The notes beneath the pieces are model-generated. The model saw nothing but the letters and a program-made list of their open reading frames with translations. It did not search any database and was not told the DNA's origin. The position numbers and the translations under genes are program-made. A stretch of DNA of 7,322 nucleotides, from contig JAFAEH010000277.1 in assembly GCA_023424135.1 (NCBI GenBank), positions 1 to 7,322 on the forward strand. The letters run 5' to 3'. Shown here piece after piece: positions 1-5,221 of the stretch. Position 1 is the first letter of the stretch, and each line of letters begins with the position of its first letter. Origin of the DNA: Actinomycetes bacterium. Its GTDB lineage: Bacteria > Actinomycetota > Actinomycetes > Actinomycetales > Cellulomonadaceae.

Positions 1-225
1 GTGCAGGCCGCGCGCGCGGACCTGCCGCCCGGCGGTCGCGTCGTCGTGGCCGCGTACCTGCTGGCCCCCGGCCACTTCCTCGACCGGGTGCTCGAGGCGG
101 GTGCGGACGTCGTCACCCGGCCGCTCGCCCCCGACGCGCGCCTCGCGCAGATCGCGCTCGACCGCTATGAGGAGGTCGCCGCGGACGCGGCGACGACGTG
201 GCAGCCGGTCGCCGCCGGGACGTGA
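1..225 (+). CDS. Sirohydrochlorin chelatase (CbiX/SirB-like), C-terminal part only
   Basis: The reading frame enters from the left edge and stops at TGA 223-225, so only the last 74 residues are seen; the GTG at base 1 is taken as an internal codon, not a start. The segment VVAAYLLAPGHFLDRVLEAG, followed by ADVVTRPLAP and a helix ending in RYEEV, resembles the C-terminal half of CbiX/SirB-type chelatases, where a strand ending in a 'LLAPG' turn with nearby histidine is followed by an 'adplG..p.la.lvl.R' helix. Family knowledge: these cytoplasmic enzymes insert Fe2+ or Co2+ into sirohydrochlorin for siroheme or cobalamin synthesis. It points toward the levansucrase, ends 60 bases from that gene's stop with a strong hairpin between, and has no evident functional link to the fructan genes. 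The metal used, and whether it is a one- or two-domain form, cannot be judged from this fragment. Confidence 0.72.
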   Translation: MQAARADLPPGGRVVVAAYLLAPGHFLDRVLEAGADVVTRPLAPDARLAQIALDRYEEVAADAATTWQPVAAGT

Positions 226-228
226 ACC

Positions 229-269
229 GTGCACCGGGTGCGGGGACCTGTCCCACGCACCCGGTGCAC
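229..269. terminator. Bidirectional terminator hairpin between convergent genes
   Basis: Perfect 14-bp inverted repeat: GTGCACCGGGTGCG (229-242) pairs with CGCACCCGGTGCAC (256-269). The stem can continue inward as GGGA (243-246) with TCCC (251-254), past one bulged A. It starts 4 bases after the chelatase stop and ends 17 bases before the levansucrase stop, so it can end transcription from both sides. There is no T-run on either side, as is common for actinobacterial terminators. Confidence 0.8.
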
Positions 270-285
270 CGCGGACTCACGGCGG

Positions 286-2118
286 TCAGGGCACCGGCCG
301 TGGGTCCGGGTCCTGCGGGACGTCCTGCTCGCGGTTGGCCGGGATGTCCCCGTAGCCGCCGAGGCCGTCGACGCCGTACGACCGGTCGACCACGGCGCTG
401 GCGCCCGCGATGTCGAGCCGCACGGTCGGTGCGAGCGTCCCGCCCCGTCGCACGTCGGGGTTGCCGATCGCGTCGATGAACGACTCGACCAGGCCGTTCG
501 GCATGACGTAGTGCGAGTACGCCTGGAACGTGCGCGCCGTCTGGAACGGGTCGGGGTTGGCGGGTGTGCCGACCGCGTAGTTGAGGTTCGTCGGGTTGCC
601 GAGCGCGAGCCCGCTGCCCTCGTTGAGCGGCTGGTAGTCCGCCCGCAGACCGTTGCCCACGAACCCGTAGACCCCGTCCGGACCGTCCAGGTAGTAGTAC
701 CGGGGGCTCTCGGAGTCCGTCTCGGGCCCACGCGCGTACGTGTGCCGGTGGCTGATCGTGAACAGGTAGTACTTGCTGCCCTTGATGTAGATCTGCGGAC
801 GCTCCGTCTGGTCGTTCACGCAGTTGGCCGACAGCAGGGGCGGCAGGTACCGCCACTGCGTGAGCGCCTTGTTCTCGGCGACGGCCAGGCCGACGTTCGC
901 CATCTGGAAGTTCGCCCCGGACGCGTTGACGGCGTCGAGGTCCTCGGCGAGCGGCTCGCCGTCCCGGTACCCGAGGTCCGCGGCGGTGCACTGCACCGCG
1001 CCCCGGTCACCGCCCGTGTTGCCCTCGAAGACCATGAACGTCTGCCCGGGGTGCTGGGGGTCCTCGAAGGTGAACGGGTCGCGGAAGTTCACGTACGGGT
1101 TCTGCTCGCGGGTCTGGTACCACTCGCCGTCCGGCACGAGGAGCTGGTGCTGGTCACGCATCCCGGTGAGCCACACGCCGTCCTCGTCGGCGAAGATCCG
1201 GCCCTCCGTCTGCACGATCCGCGGGTCCGCGGGCTTGACGTCCTGGTCGTCGGCGTCCCGGTAGAACGCGACCGCCGTGTAGAACACGCGCAGCTTGTTG
1301 CCGTCCATGATGCGGGTCGACCCGGACCACTCCGTGACCGTCGTGAACGAGCGGTCCTCGAAGATCTGCCCCGCGGCCCCGTCGGGGAACACGTTGCCGC
1401 CGTAGACCCAGCCGCCGTTCGCCGGTCGTCCGCCCTCGGGGACCTGCGCCGGTCGGTAGAAGTACCCCATCCGGGCGTGCGTGTGACGCGCGTCGAACGT
1501 GTACCCGGCGGTCGAGTCGGCGGTCAGCGCGAAGATGACCTCCCACCCCTTGAACGAGACCTGGTCCGAGCGGCCGTCGGTCAGCGTCCAGGTGTCCCAG
1601 ACCCAGACCTGGGTGCCGTCCGCGTCGGTCATGACGGGGAAGTCCTGCGGGATGTCCGGCATCGTGTACTCCTCCGGCATGGAGTTCTCGCCGGCGGGTG
1701 CCCCGGGGTCGGTCATCGCGCGCATCTGCAGCGCGTCGGCGCGCGTCCAGCGGGCGGTGAAGTCGTCCTCCGGGTCGTAGGCGCGCTGCGAGTGGATCGA
1801 CGGCGCCGGGAACCCGGGGAAGCGCAGCGGCGACACGTCCTGCTCGCCGTCCTGCGGTGCGGGCTCGTCGGGGGCCACGTCCTGCGGGGCCGGGTCGGAC
1901 GTGGGGGCCGTGGGGGTGGCGTCCTGCGTCGTGGCCCCGGGCGCCGGCGTCGTGGCGTCGTCCGACGTGGACGTGGCCGTCGGCGAGGTCGTCGGTGGTG
2001 GGGTGCCGTCGGCCGTGGCGGCGACGGCGGGGGCGCAGAGCGCACCGGCGGTCGCGACGGCGACGGTGACGAGCGCGGCCCGTGCGGTCGCGCGCGAGCG
2101 TGGGATCGAAGACTTCAC
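286..2118 (-). CDS. Secreted levansucrase, glycoside hydrolase family 68
   Basis: Predicted to cleave sucrose and transfer the fructosyl unit to growing levan, fructo-oligosaccharides or water, outside the cell. The 610-residue protein has a signal peptide (basic MKSSIPRSR, hydrophobic core, cleavage near AVA 31-33), a Thr/Pro/Asp-rich linker (about 38-95) and a GH68 five-bladed propeller (about 110-595). Visible motifs are nucleophile Asp175 in VWD-TW, WSG at 264-266, transition-state Asp347 in the RDP motif, acid/base Glu439 in TERPQIY, and the late SHYVMPNGLVESFID block (535-549). These spacings, and the 56-residue gap between Cys377 and Cys433, match the Gluconacetobacter diazotrophicus LsdA type as I recall it (Asp135, Asp309, Glu401, disulfide Cys339-Cys395), not the Bacillus SacB type. 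The start is GTG at 2118, with AGGAGG 8 bases upstream and the signal peptide beginning at once. It is divergent from the choice-of-anchor L gene. Inulosucrase is the main alternative within the family. Confidence 0.94.
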   Translation of the reverse strand: MKSSIPRSRATARAALVTVAVATAGALCAPAVAATADGTPPPTTSPTATSTSDDATTPAPGATTQDATPTAPTSDPAPQDVAPDEPAPQDGEQDVSPLRFPGFPAPSIHSQRAYDPEDDFTARWTRADALQMRAMTDPGAPAGENSMPEEYTMPDIPQDFPVMTDADGTQVWVWDTWTLTDGRSDQVSFKGWEVIFALTADSTAGYTFDARHTHARMGYFYRPAQVPEGGRPANGGWVYGGNVFPDGAAGQIFEDRSFTTVTEWSGSTRIMDGNKLRVFYTAVAFYRDADDQDVKPADPRIVQTEGRIFADEDGVWLTGMRDQHQLLVPDGEWYQTREQNPYVNFRDPFTFEDPQHPGQTFMVFEGNTGGDRGAVQCTAADLGYRDGEPLAEDLDAVNASGANFQMANVGLAVAENKALTQWRYLPPLLSANCVNDQTERPQIYIKGSKYYLFTISHRHTYARGPETDSESPRYYYLDGPDGVYGFVGNGLRADYQPLNEGSGLALGNPTNLNYAVGTPANPDPFQTARTFQAYSHYVMPNGLVESFIDAIGNPDVRRGGTLAPTVRLDIAGASAVVDRSYGVDGLGGYGDIPANREQDVPQDPDPRPVP

Positions 2119-2124
2119 GGCGAT

Positions 2125-2132
2125 CTCCTCCT
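2125..2132 (-). promoter_or_regulatory. Strong ribosome binding site of the levansucrase
   Basis: On the minus strand AGGAGGAG lies here, the core AGGAGG ending 8 bases before the GTG at 2118-2116. It fixes the non-ATG start of the levansucrase. Confidence 0.85.
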
Positions 2133-2181
2133 GGAGACGTGTGCGTCCTCGAGCGACGTGATGGCCCCCCCATCCGTCTCA

Positions 2182-2210
2182 ACCATGCGCCTGTGCGTCA
2201 CCTGTGTCAA
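2182..2210 (-). promoter_or_regulatory. Sigma-70-like promoter of the levansucrase
   Basis: Minus strand: a perfect -35 TTGACA (2210-2205), a 17-base spacer, then CATGGT (2187-2182), which keeps the A at position 2 and the T at position 6 of a -10 box. Transcription would start near 2175, giving a leader of about 57 bases that contains the ribosome binding site. The -35 overlaps the inverted repeat at 2200-2225, so a protein bound there would probably block RNA polymerase. Seen directly: the hexamers and spacing. Use as a promoter is inferred. Confidence 0.65.
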
Positions 2211-2245
2211 CCACCGGTCACAGGTCCGTGGTCGGGCCGGACCTG
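2200..2245. promoter_or_regulatory. Operator-like cluster of overlapping inverted repeats
   Basis: Two inverted repeats share an arm. ACCTGTG (2200-2206) pairs with CACAGGT (2219-2225) across 12 bases; CAGGTCCG (2221-2228) pairs with CGGACCTG (2238-2245) across 9 bases. The common element ACCTG/CAGGT therefore occurs at 2200, 2221 and 2241 in alternating orientation, at 21- and 20-base steps, which is two helical turns and puts the sites on one face of the DNA. The cluster begins on the levansucrase -35 and ends 15 bases short of the rightward -35, as expected for an operator controlling both divergent genes. No regulator gene lies in the window, so the protein is unknown. Confidence 0.55.
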
Positions 2246-2254
2246 GACGTGCGT

Positions 2255-2288
2255 CCGCGTTGACACACGCGGGGAGCGGGTGAAACCT
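2255..2288 (+). promoter_or_regulatory. Candidate promoter of the choice-of-anchor L gene, -35 within a palindrome
   Basis: Plus strand: perfect -35 TTGACA (2260-2265), 17-base spacer, weak -10 AAACCT (2283-2288). The -35 sits in the centre of an inverted repeat, CCGCGT (2255-2260) and ACGCGG (2267-2272), separated by TGACAC. Transcription would start near 2295, just before the run of hairpins, giving an unusually long leader of about 270 bases. The -10 is poor, so an activator or a different sigma factor may be needed; an alternative start closer to the gene is not excluded. Confidence 0.45.
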
Positions 2289-2375
2289 GGCGTGAGCCCC
2301 CTTCGGGGCCATCGTCCCGTCAGCGACGACGGGACCACGAACCCCGCACCCTCTGCGGGTTCCGTACGACACCGG

Positions 2376-2409
2376 TGGCGACCCTCCGGGCCGCCAGTCC
2401 GACAGGAGG
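2376..2409 (+). promoter_or_regulatory. Possible H-type pseudoknot in the leader
   Basis: Stem 1 is TGGCG (2376-2380) with CGCCA (2392-2396). Within its loop, CCTCC (2383-2387) is complementary to GGAGG (2405-2409) downstream. Connecting segments of 2, 4 and 8 bases are sterically plausible for an H-type pseudoknot. GGAGG is also a perfect Shine-Dalgarno-like core, but no start codon follows at a usable distance. Confidence 0.3.
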
Positions 2410-2414
2410 TCATC

Positions 2415-2438
2415 GCGGGCCGCGACGGCGCGGCCCGC
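2415..2438 (+). terminator. Candidate attenuator hairpin in the leader
   Basis: GCGGGCCGCG (2415-2424) and CGCGGCCCGC (2429-2438) form a perfect 10-bp, all-GC stem with a 4-base ACGG loop, about 125 bases before the choice-of-anchor L start. It is the strongest hairpin of the leader and follows the pseudoknot candidate by 5 bases, the position of an expression platform. It lacks a T-run, so termination is uncertain; a simple RNA stability element is the alternative. Confidence 0.35.
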
Positions 2439-2564
2439 CGGCAGGACCGCTCCGGGTGCGCCCACGCGCACCTCTCGGGTGACGTCGATGCAGCACCCCC
2501 TCCACGTCCGTCAGGACGCGCGCGACGGTGATGCCGTCGCGCACCGACGACACCGGGAGCTCCC

Positions 2565-3515
2565 ATGCTGTTCTCGAACCCACGTGCGCACCGGACCGGT
2601 GCGCGGGGGCTGTGCGCCGTGCTCGGCGCGACCGCCCTCACCCTGTCACTCGCAGGAGTCGCGCACGCGGCCCCCGACCCGCAGGTCACGACGCTGCGCG
2701 ACCTGCAGCCCGCCGCGCTCGGGCGTGTGCTCGCGGGTGCCGGCGTCACCGTGCGCGGCACCACCTTCACGGGCGACCCCGTGCAGGCAGGCCGCTTCAC
2801 CGACCTCGGCGTCAGCGGGCTGCCGACCTCCGGGGTCGCACTGTCGAGCGGGTCGCTCGTCCCGGCCGACCCGCAGTCCGACGACGACGTCGACTTCACG
2901 CGCTCATCCCTGCTGGGACCCAACACCTCCCTGACGACGACCGGCGACCTCGGCGGACCCGGCGACGACGCGCTGACCGCGCTGCACGGCGCGACCACGT
3001 ACGACGCCGCGACGCTGTCGATCGTCGTCGTGCCGCGGGGCGACGAGCTCTCCCTGACGTGGGCGCTCGGCTCGGAGGAGTACGCGACCTGGACGGACCA
3101 GGGCTTCCGTGACGCCGTGGCCGTCTGGGTCGACGACGCGCCCTGCTCGCTCGTGCCCGGGACCGAGGACCTCGCGGGTACCGACACGATCAACGCGAGC
3201 GTCAACGCGGACCTGTACGTCGCGAACTTCGCGCCCGACGACCCCGGCGCGGGCGCCCACGCGACCGAGCTCAACGCGTTCACGACGGCGCTGGACTGCG
3301 AGGCCGACGTCACGCCCCGCCGGGCCGTGACGGTGCGCGTCGCGGTCGCGGACACGGTCGACGGCCAGCTCGACTCCACCGTGCTGCTCGCGCGCGGGTC
3401 GCTCACCTCCACGCGCACGCTGCCACCGCTGCAGGACCTGCTGTGCCTGATCTTCCCGTGGCTGCCGTGGTGCGACGGGGACAGCCCGTTCCCGTTCCCG
3501 TCGCTGCGTCGCTGA
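2565..3515 (+). CDS. Secreted choice-of-anchor L domain protein
   Basis: A 316-residue exported protein of unknown function. A signal peptide ends near AHA (33-35). The body (about 45-280) has hallmarks of the choice-of-anchor L family: GVTVRGTTFTGDP (60-72), GRFTD then GVALSSG (90-96), TTYDAATLSIVVVPRGDELSL (144-164, interrupted here by no gap), and the signature WALGSEEYATW (166-176) followed by FRDAVAVWVDD. A later part (210-280) has NADLY, TELNAFTTALDC, and TVRVAVADTVDGQLDSTVLL. Family knowledge: such bacterial surface proteins share this domain but end in varied anchors. Here there is no LPXTG motif or clear membrane helix; the end is a short hydrophobic tail with Cys294 and Cys303 (LLCLIFPWLPWC) and then PFPFPSLRR. 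ATG at 2565 is preceded by GGGAG (2555-2559), inside the palindrome GGGAGCTCCC. The gene is divergent from the levansucrase, which suggests, without proof, a role at the cell surface or in a levan matrix. Confidence 0.85.
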   Translation: MLFSNPRAHRTGARGLCAVLGATALTLSLAGVAHAAPDPQVTTLRDLQPAALGRVLAGAGVTVRGTTFTGDPVQAGRFTDLGVSGLPTSGVALSSGSLVPADPQSDDDVDFTRSSLLGPNTSLTTTGDLGGPGDDALTALHGATTYDAATLSIVVVPRGDELSLTWALGSEEYATWTDQGFRDAVAVWVDDAPCSLVPGTEDLAGTDTINASVNADLYVANFAPDDPGAGAHATELNAFTTALDCEADVTPRRAVTVRVAVADTVDGQLDSTVLLARGSLTSTRTLPPLQDLLCLIFPWLPWCDGDSPFPFPSLRR

Positions 3516-3520
3516 CGCGA

Positions 3521-3551
3521 CCTGCGGGGCACCCGCCGGGTGCCCCGCAGG
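3521..3551. terminator. Bidirectional terminator, 14-bp stem
   Basis: CCTGCGGGGCACCC (3521-3534) and GGGTGCCCCGCAGG (3538-3551) form a perfect 14-bp stem around GCC. It starts 5 bases after the choice-of-anchor L stop and ends 13 bases before the GH32 lipoprotein stop, so it serves both converging genes. Confidence 0.85.
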
Positions 3552-3564
3552 CGCGGTCGGCCGG

Positions 3565-5145
3565 TCAGCCCAGCGGGGTCACGGTCAGGTCGCGCACGCG
3601 TGCCGTGCCGCCGAGCGCGTACAGCGCGATCCCGTCGTCCGCGGGCGCCGGGAACACCAGGTGGGAGTGCACCACCGAGCCGTCGCCGACGAAGACCTCG
3701 ACGCTCGTGGTGTCGACCAGCACCCGCAGGTCCACGCCGCCGGAGCCCATGGGCAGCGGGCTACGGCTCTCCTGCAGCGTCCCCGACCCGTCGGGGCTGC
3801 CCGTGCCGGCACGGTTGACGTACACGCCGTCCTGGTCGACCCCCACGTCGACGTGCCGCGTCCCGTCCTGCGACACGCGCAGCTGCAGCCCGACGTTCGT
3901 CGCATCGCCCGGCTCGAGGCGTGCCCGCAGCTCGTACGCGACCCCGCGGACGTCGAGCGGTACGTGCCCCTCGACCTCCACGTCGCCGAGCTCGTTGCTC
4001 TCACCCGCGTGGTCGGCGAGCGTCGCGACCGGCGACGAGAGCAGCGTCCACCGGCCGTCGACGTCGGCCAGGCGAAGCTCGCGCACGACCGAGTCGGTGC
4101 CGTCGTACCCGTCGCTGCGCCACGTCGGCGGCTCGTCGCGTGCGTACGCCCAGCTGTTGAGCCACGCGATCGCGAGCCGCACGTGCTCGGGGTCCCGGTC
4201 CGGGTCCGTCCACGTCACCGCCCCGTACCAGTCGAACCCGTGGTCGAGCCACAGCGGGTCCGGCCGGTCCGGCACGAACGTGGTGCCGTCGAACCCGCCG
4301 GTCCAGTAGGCGTACGTCGCCGGGTCGCCCCGGTCCCGTGCGTTCGCGCTGACCCCCAGCACCCACCGGTGCGTGCCGTCGGCCGCCGTGATCCCGAACA
4401 GGTCGGGGCACTCGACCGTGCCGATGCCGGGCAGCTCCAGCCGGGACACCTCGTCCCAGGTGCGCAGGTCGGGCGACGTCCACACGCTCACCGCGTCGCC
4501 CTCCGCGAGCAGCGCGACCCACCGGCCGCGGGCGTCGTCCCACAGCACCTTGGGGTCGCGGAAGTCGCGGCGGCCGTCGTTCGCGATCACGGGGTCCTCC
4601 TGCACCGGGGCGAACGAGCGTCCTCCGTCGCCGGACCACCACAGGAACTGCGCCTGCCCGCCGACGCCGTCAGCACCCCGCTGCGAGCGCCCCGCCTGCG
4701 GCTGCGTGACCAGGGCCAGGACCGCCCCCGCACCGAGGCCGGCGGTGCCGTCGACGTCGAGCACCGCCGACCCCGACCAGACGTCGCCGTTGGGCGTCGT
4801 GCCCTTCGGGATGGCGACGCCCTGGTCGTCGAGCACGACGTCGTCGGTCGAGGTCGCCAGCCGCCACTCGGTGCCGCCACCCTCGGGGTAGGCGTCGTCG
4901 TAGAGGTACCAGTAGTGGGTGACGCCGTCGAGGACCAGGGGACGCTGGGGGTCGTTCTTCCACCGCTGCGGCGCCGTGTGGTGGTAGCGCGGGCGCAGGC
5001 TCGTCCCCCCGCCCGGGTCCTCGCTCGCGCTCGCCGTGACCGTCGGCGCCGGGCTCGGCGCGGGGGTCGAGGGGGTGCACGACGTGAGCACGACGGCCGC
5101 CGCCGTGGCGAGGACGACGGTGCCGCGGTGCACTGCTGCCCGCAT
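3565..5145 (-). CDS. GH32 levanase-like fructan-degrading lipoprotein
   Basis: Predicted to hydrolyse, or cleave by internal transfer, beta-2,6 fructan at the cell surface. The 526-residue protein starts with a lipoprotein signal, MRAAVHR, a hydrophobic stretch and the lipobox LTSC with Cys23, then a Pro/Ser/Thr linker to about 48. The GH32 propeller (about 52-370) shows nucleophile Asp65 in WKNDPQRP, WSGSA at 123-127, Asp197 in FRDPK and acid/base Glu245 in VECPDLF; the C-terminal GH32 beta-sandwich (about 385-526) has SVEVFVGDG. DPQRP replaces the usual DPNG, as in Arthrobacter levan fructotransferases as I recall, so the product may be fructose, levanbiose or difructose anhydride IV. The frame is open back to a GTG at 5211, but ATG 5145 is chosen because the lipoprotein signal begins there and GAGGGGGT precedes it by 4 bases. 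It lies 76 bases downstream of its paralogue, on the same strand. Confidence 0.92.
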   Translation of the reverse strand: MRAAVHRGTVVLATAAAVVLTSCTPSTPAPSPAPTVTASASEDPGGGTSLRPRYHHTAPQRWKNDPQRPLVLDGVTHYWYLYDDAYPEGGGTEWRLATSTDDVVLDDQGVAIPKGTTPNGDVWSGSAVLDVDGTAGLGAGAVLALVTQPQAGRSQRGADGVGGQAQFLWWSGDGGRSFAPVQEDPVIANDGRRDFRDPKVLWDDARGRWVALLAEGDAVSVWTSPDLRTWDEVSRLELPGIGTVECPDLFGITAADGTHRWVLGVSANARDRGDPATYAYWTGGFDGTTFVPDRPDPLWLDHGFDWYGAVTWTDPDRDPEHVRLAIAWLNSWAYARDEPPTWRSDGYDGTDSVVRELRLADVDGRWTLLSSPVATLADHAGESNELGDVEVEGHVPLDVRGVAYELRARLEPGDATNVGLQLRVSQDGTRHVDVGVDQDGVYVNRAGTGSPDGSGTLQESRSPLPMGSGGVDLRVLVDTTSVEVFVGDGSVVHSHLVFPAPADDGIALYALGGTARVRDLTVTPLG

Positions 5146-5149
5146 CGGT

Positions 5150-5177
5150 ACCCCCTCGCTCGCGTCCGTCCACGCTA
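5150..5177 (-). promoter_or_regulatory. Possible internal promoter and ribosome binding site of the GH32 lipoprotein
   Basis: Minus strand: TAGCGT (5177-5172) fits the TAGnnT form of actinobacterial -10 boxes, about 27 bases before the start; no good -35 lies 16-18 bases further up. GAGGGGGT (5157-5150) is the ribosome binding site. If the hairpin at 5191-5207 stops transcripts from the upstream gene, this would allow separate expression. Confidence 0.3.
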
Positions 5178-5190
5178 GCCACGATGCGTC

Positions 5191-5207
5191 GCCGGGGGAA
5201 ACCCGGC
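5191..5207 (-). terminator. Small hairpin between the two GH32 genes
   Basis: GCCGGG (5191-5196) and CCCGGC (5202-5207) form a perfect 6-bp stem, 15 bases past the stop of the 679-residue enzyme. On the minus strand the 5-base loop reads TTTCC. It could be a partial terminator reducing read-through into the lipoprotein gene, or an RNA end-stabilising element. The stem is short and has no following T-run. Confidence 0.35.
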
Positions 5208-5221
5208 TCACTGCAGGACCC

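Larger units (their letters stand above)
2296..2542 (+). promoter_or_regulatory. Highly structured 5' leader RNA of the choice-of-anchor L gene (unclassified)
   Basis: This fills most of the 446-base gene-free stretch. Eight hairpins follow each other: 2296-2309 (5 bp, loop CTTC), 2314-2335 (perfect 8 bp, 6-base loop), 2339-2362 (9 bp with one bulged C, 5-base loop), 2376-2396 (5 bp, 11-base loop), 2415-2438 (perfect 10 bp, loop ACGG), 2455-2472 (perfect 7 bp, loop CCAC), 2505-2518 (5 bp, loop GTCA) and 2520-2542 (perfect 9 bp, loop TGATG). The last ends 12 bases before the Shine-Dalgarno sequence. A possible pseudoknot involves the fourth hairpin. The layout (folded domain, strong hairpin, then gene) resembles a riboswitch or attenuator, but I recognise no conserved core of a known class. 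High GC makes hairpins easier by chance, so the function is inference. Confidence 0.45.

Noticed and set aside
229..2283. Long rightward open frame of 684 codons across the levansucrase
   Set aside because: It is the complement of the levansucrase frame; its sequence is Arg/Val/Asp/Gly-rich without domain signs, as expected for antisense frames in GC-rich DNA.
2287..2397. Long-range stem CTGGCG (2287-2292) with CGCCAG (2392-2397) closing the leader hairpins like a riboswitch P1
   Set aside because: The 5' arm overlaps the inferred -10 box and would lie before the transcription start; the 3' arm also has a closer partner at 2376-2380.
2371..2411. Partial likeness to the core of a cobalamin riboswitch (CCGGTG..GA..CCGG, GCCGCCA, AGTCCGA)
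   Set aside because: The nearly invariant GCCACTG and GGGAA segments are missing and the expected 5' stems are not there; the match is to short GC-rich words.
2404..2438. Small leader peptide gene after the perfect AGGAGG at 2404
   Set aside because: No ATG, GTG or TTG occurs 4-12 bases downstream; ATC at 2412 is not a usual start.
2207..3532. Leftward 441-codon frame opposite the choice-of-anchor L gene
   Set aside because: Low-complexity Ser/Thr/Arg/Val product, spans the promoter region, and lies antisense to a gene with a signal peptide and family motifs.
5146..5211. GTG start at 5211 extending the GH32 lipoprotein by 22 residues
   Set aside because: It would bury the lipoprotein signal behind a polar, charged segment, and the ATG at 5145 has its own ribosome binding site.
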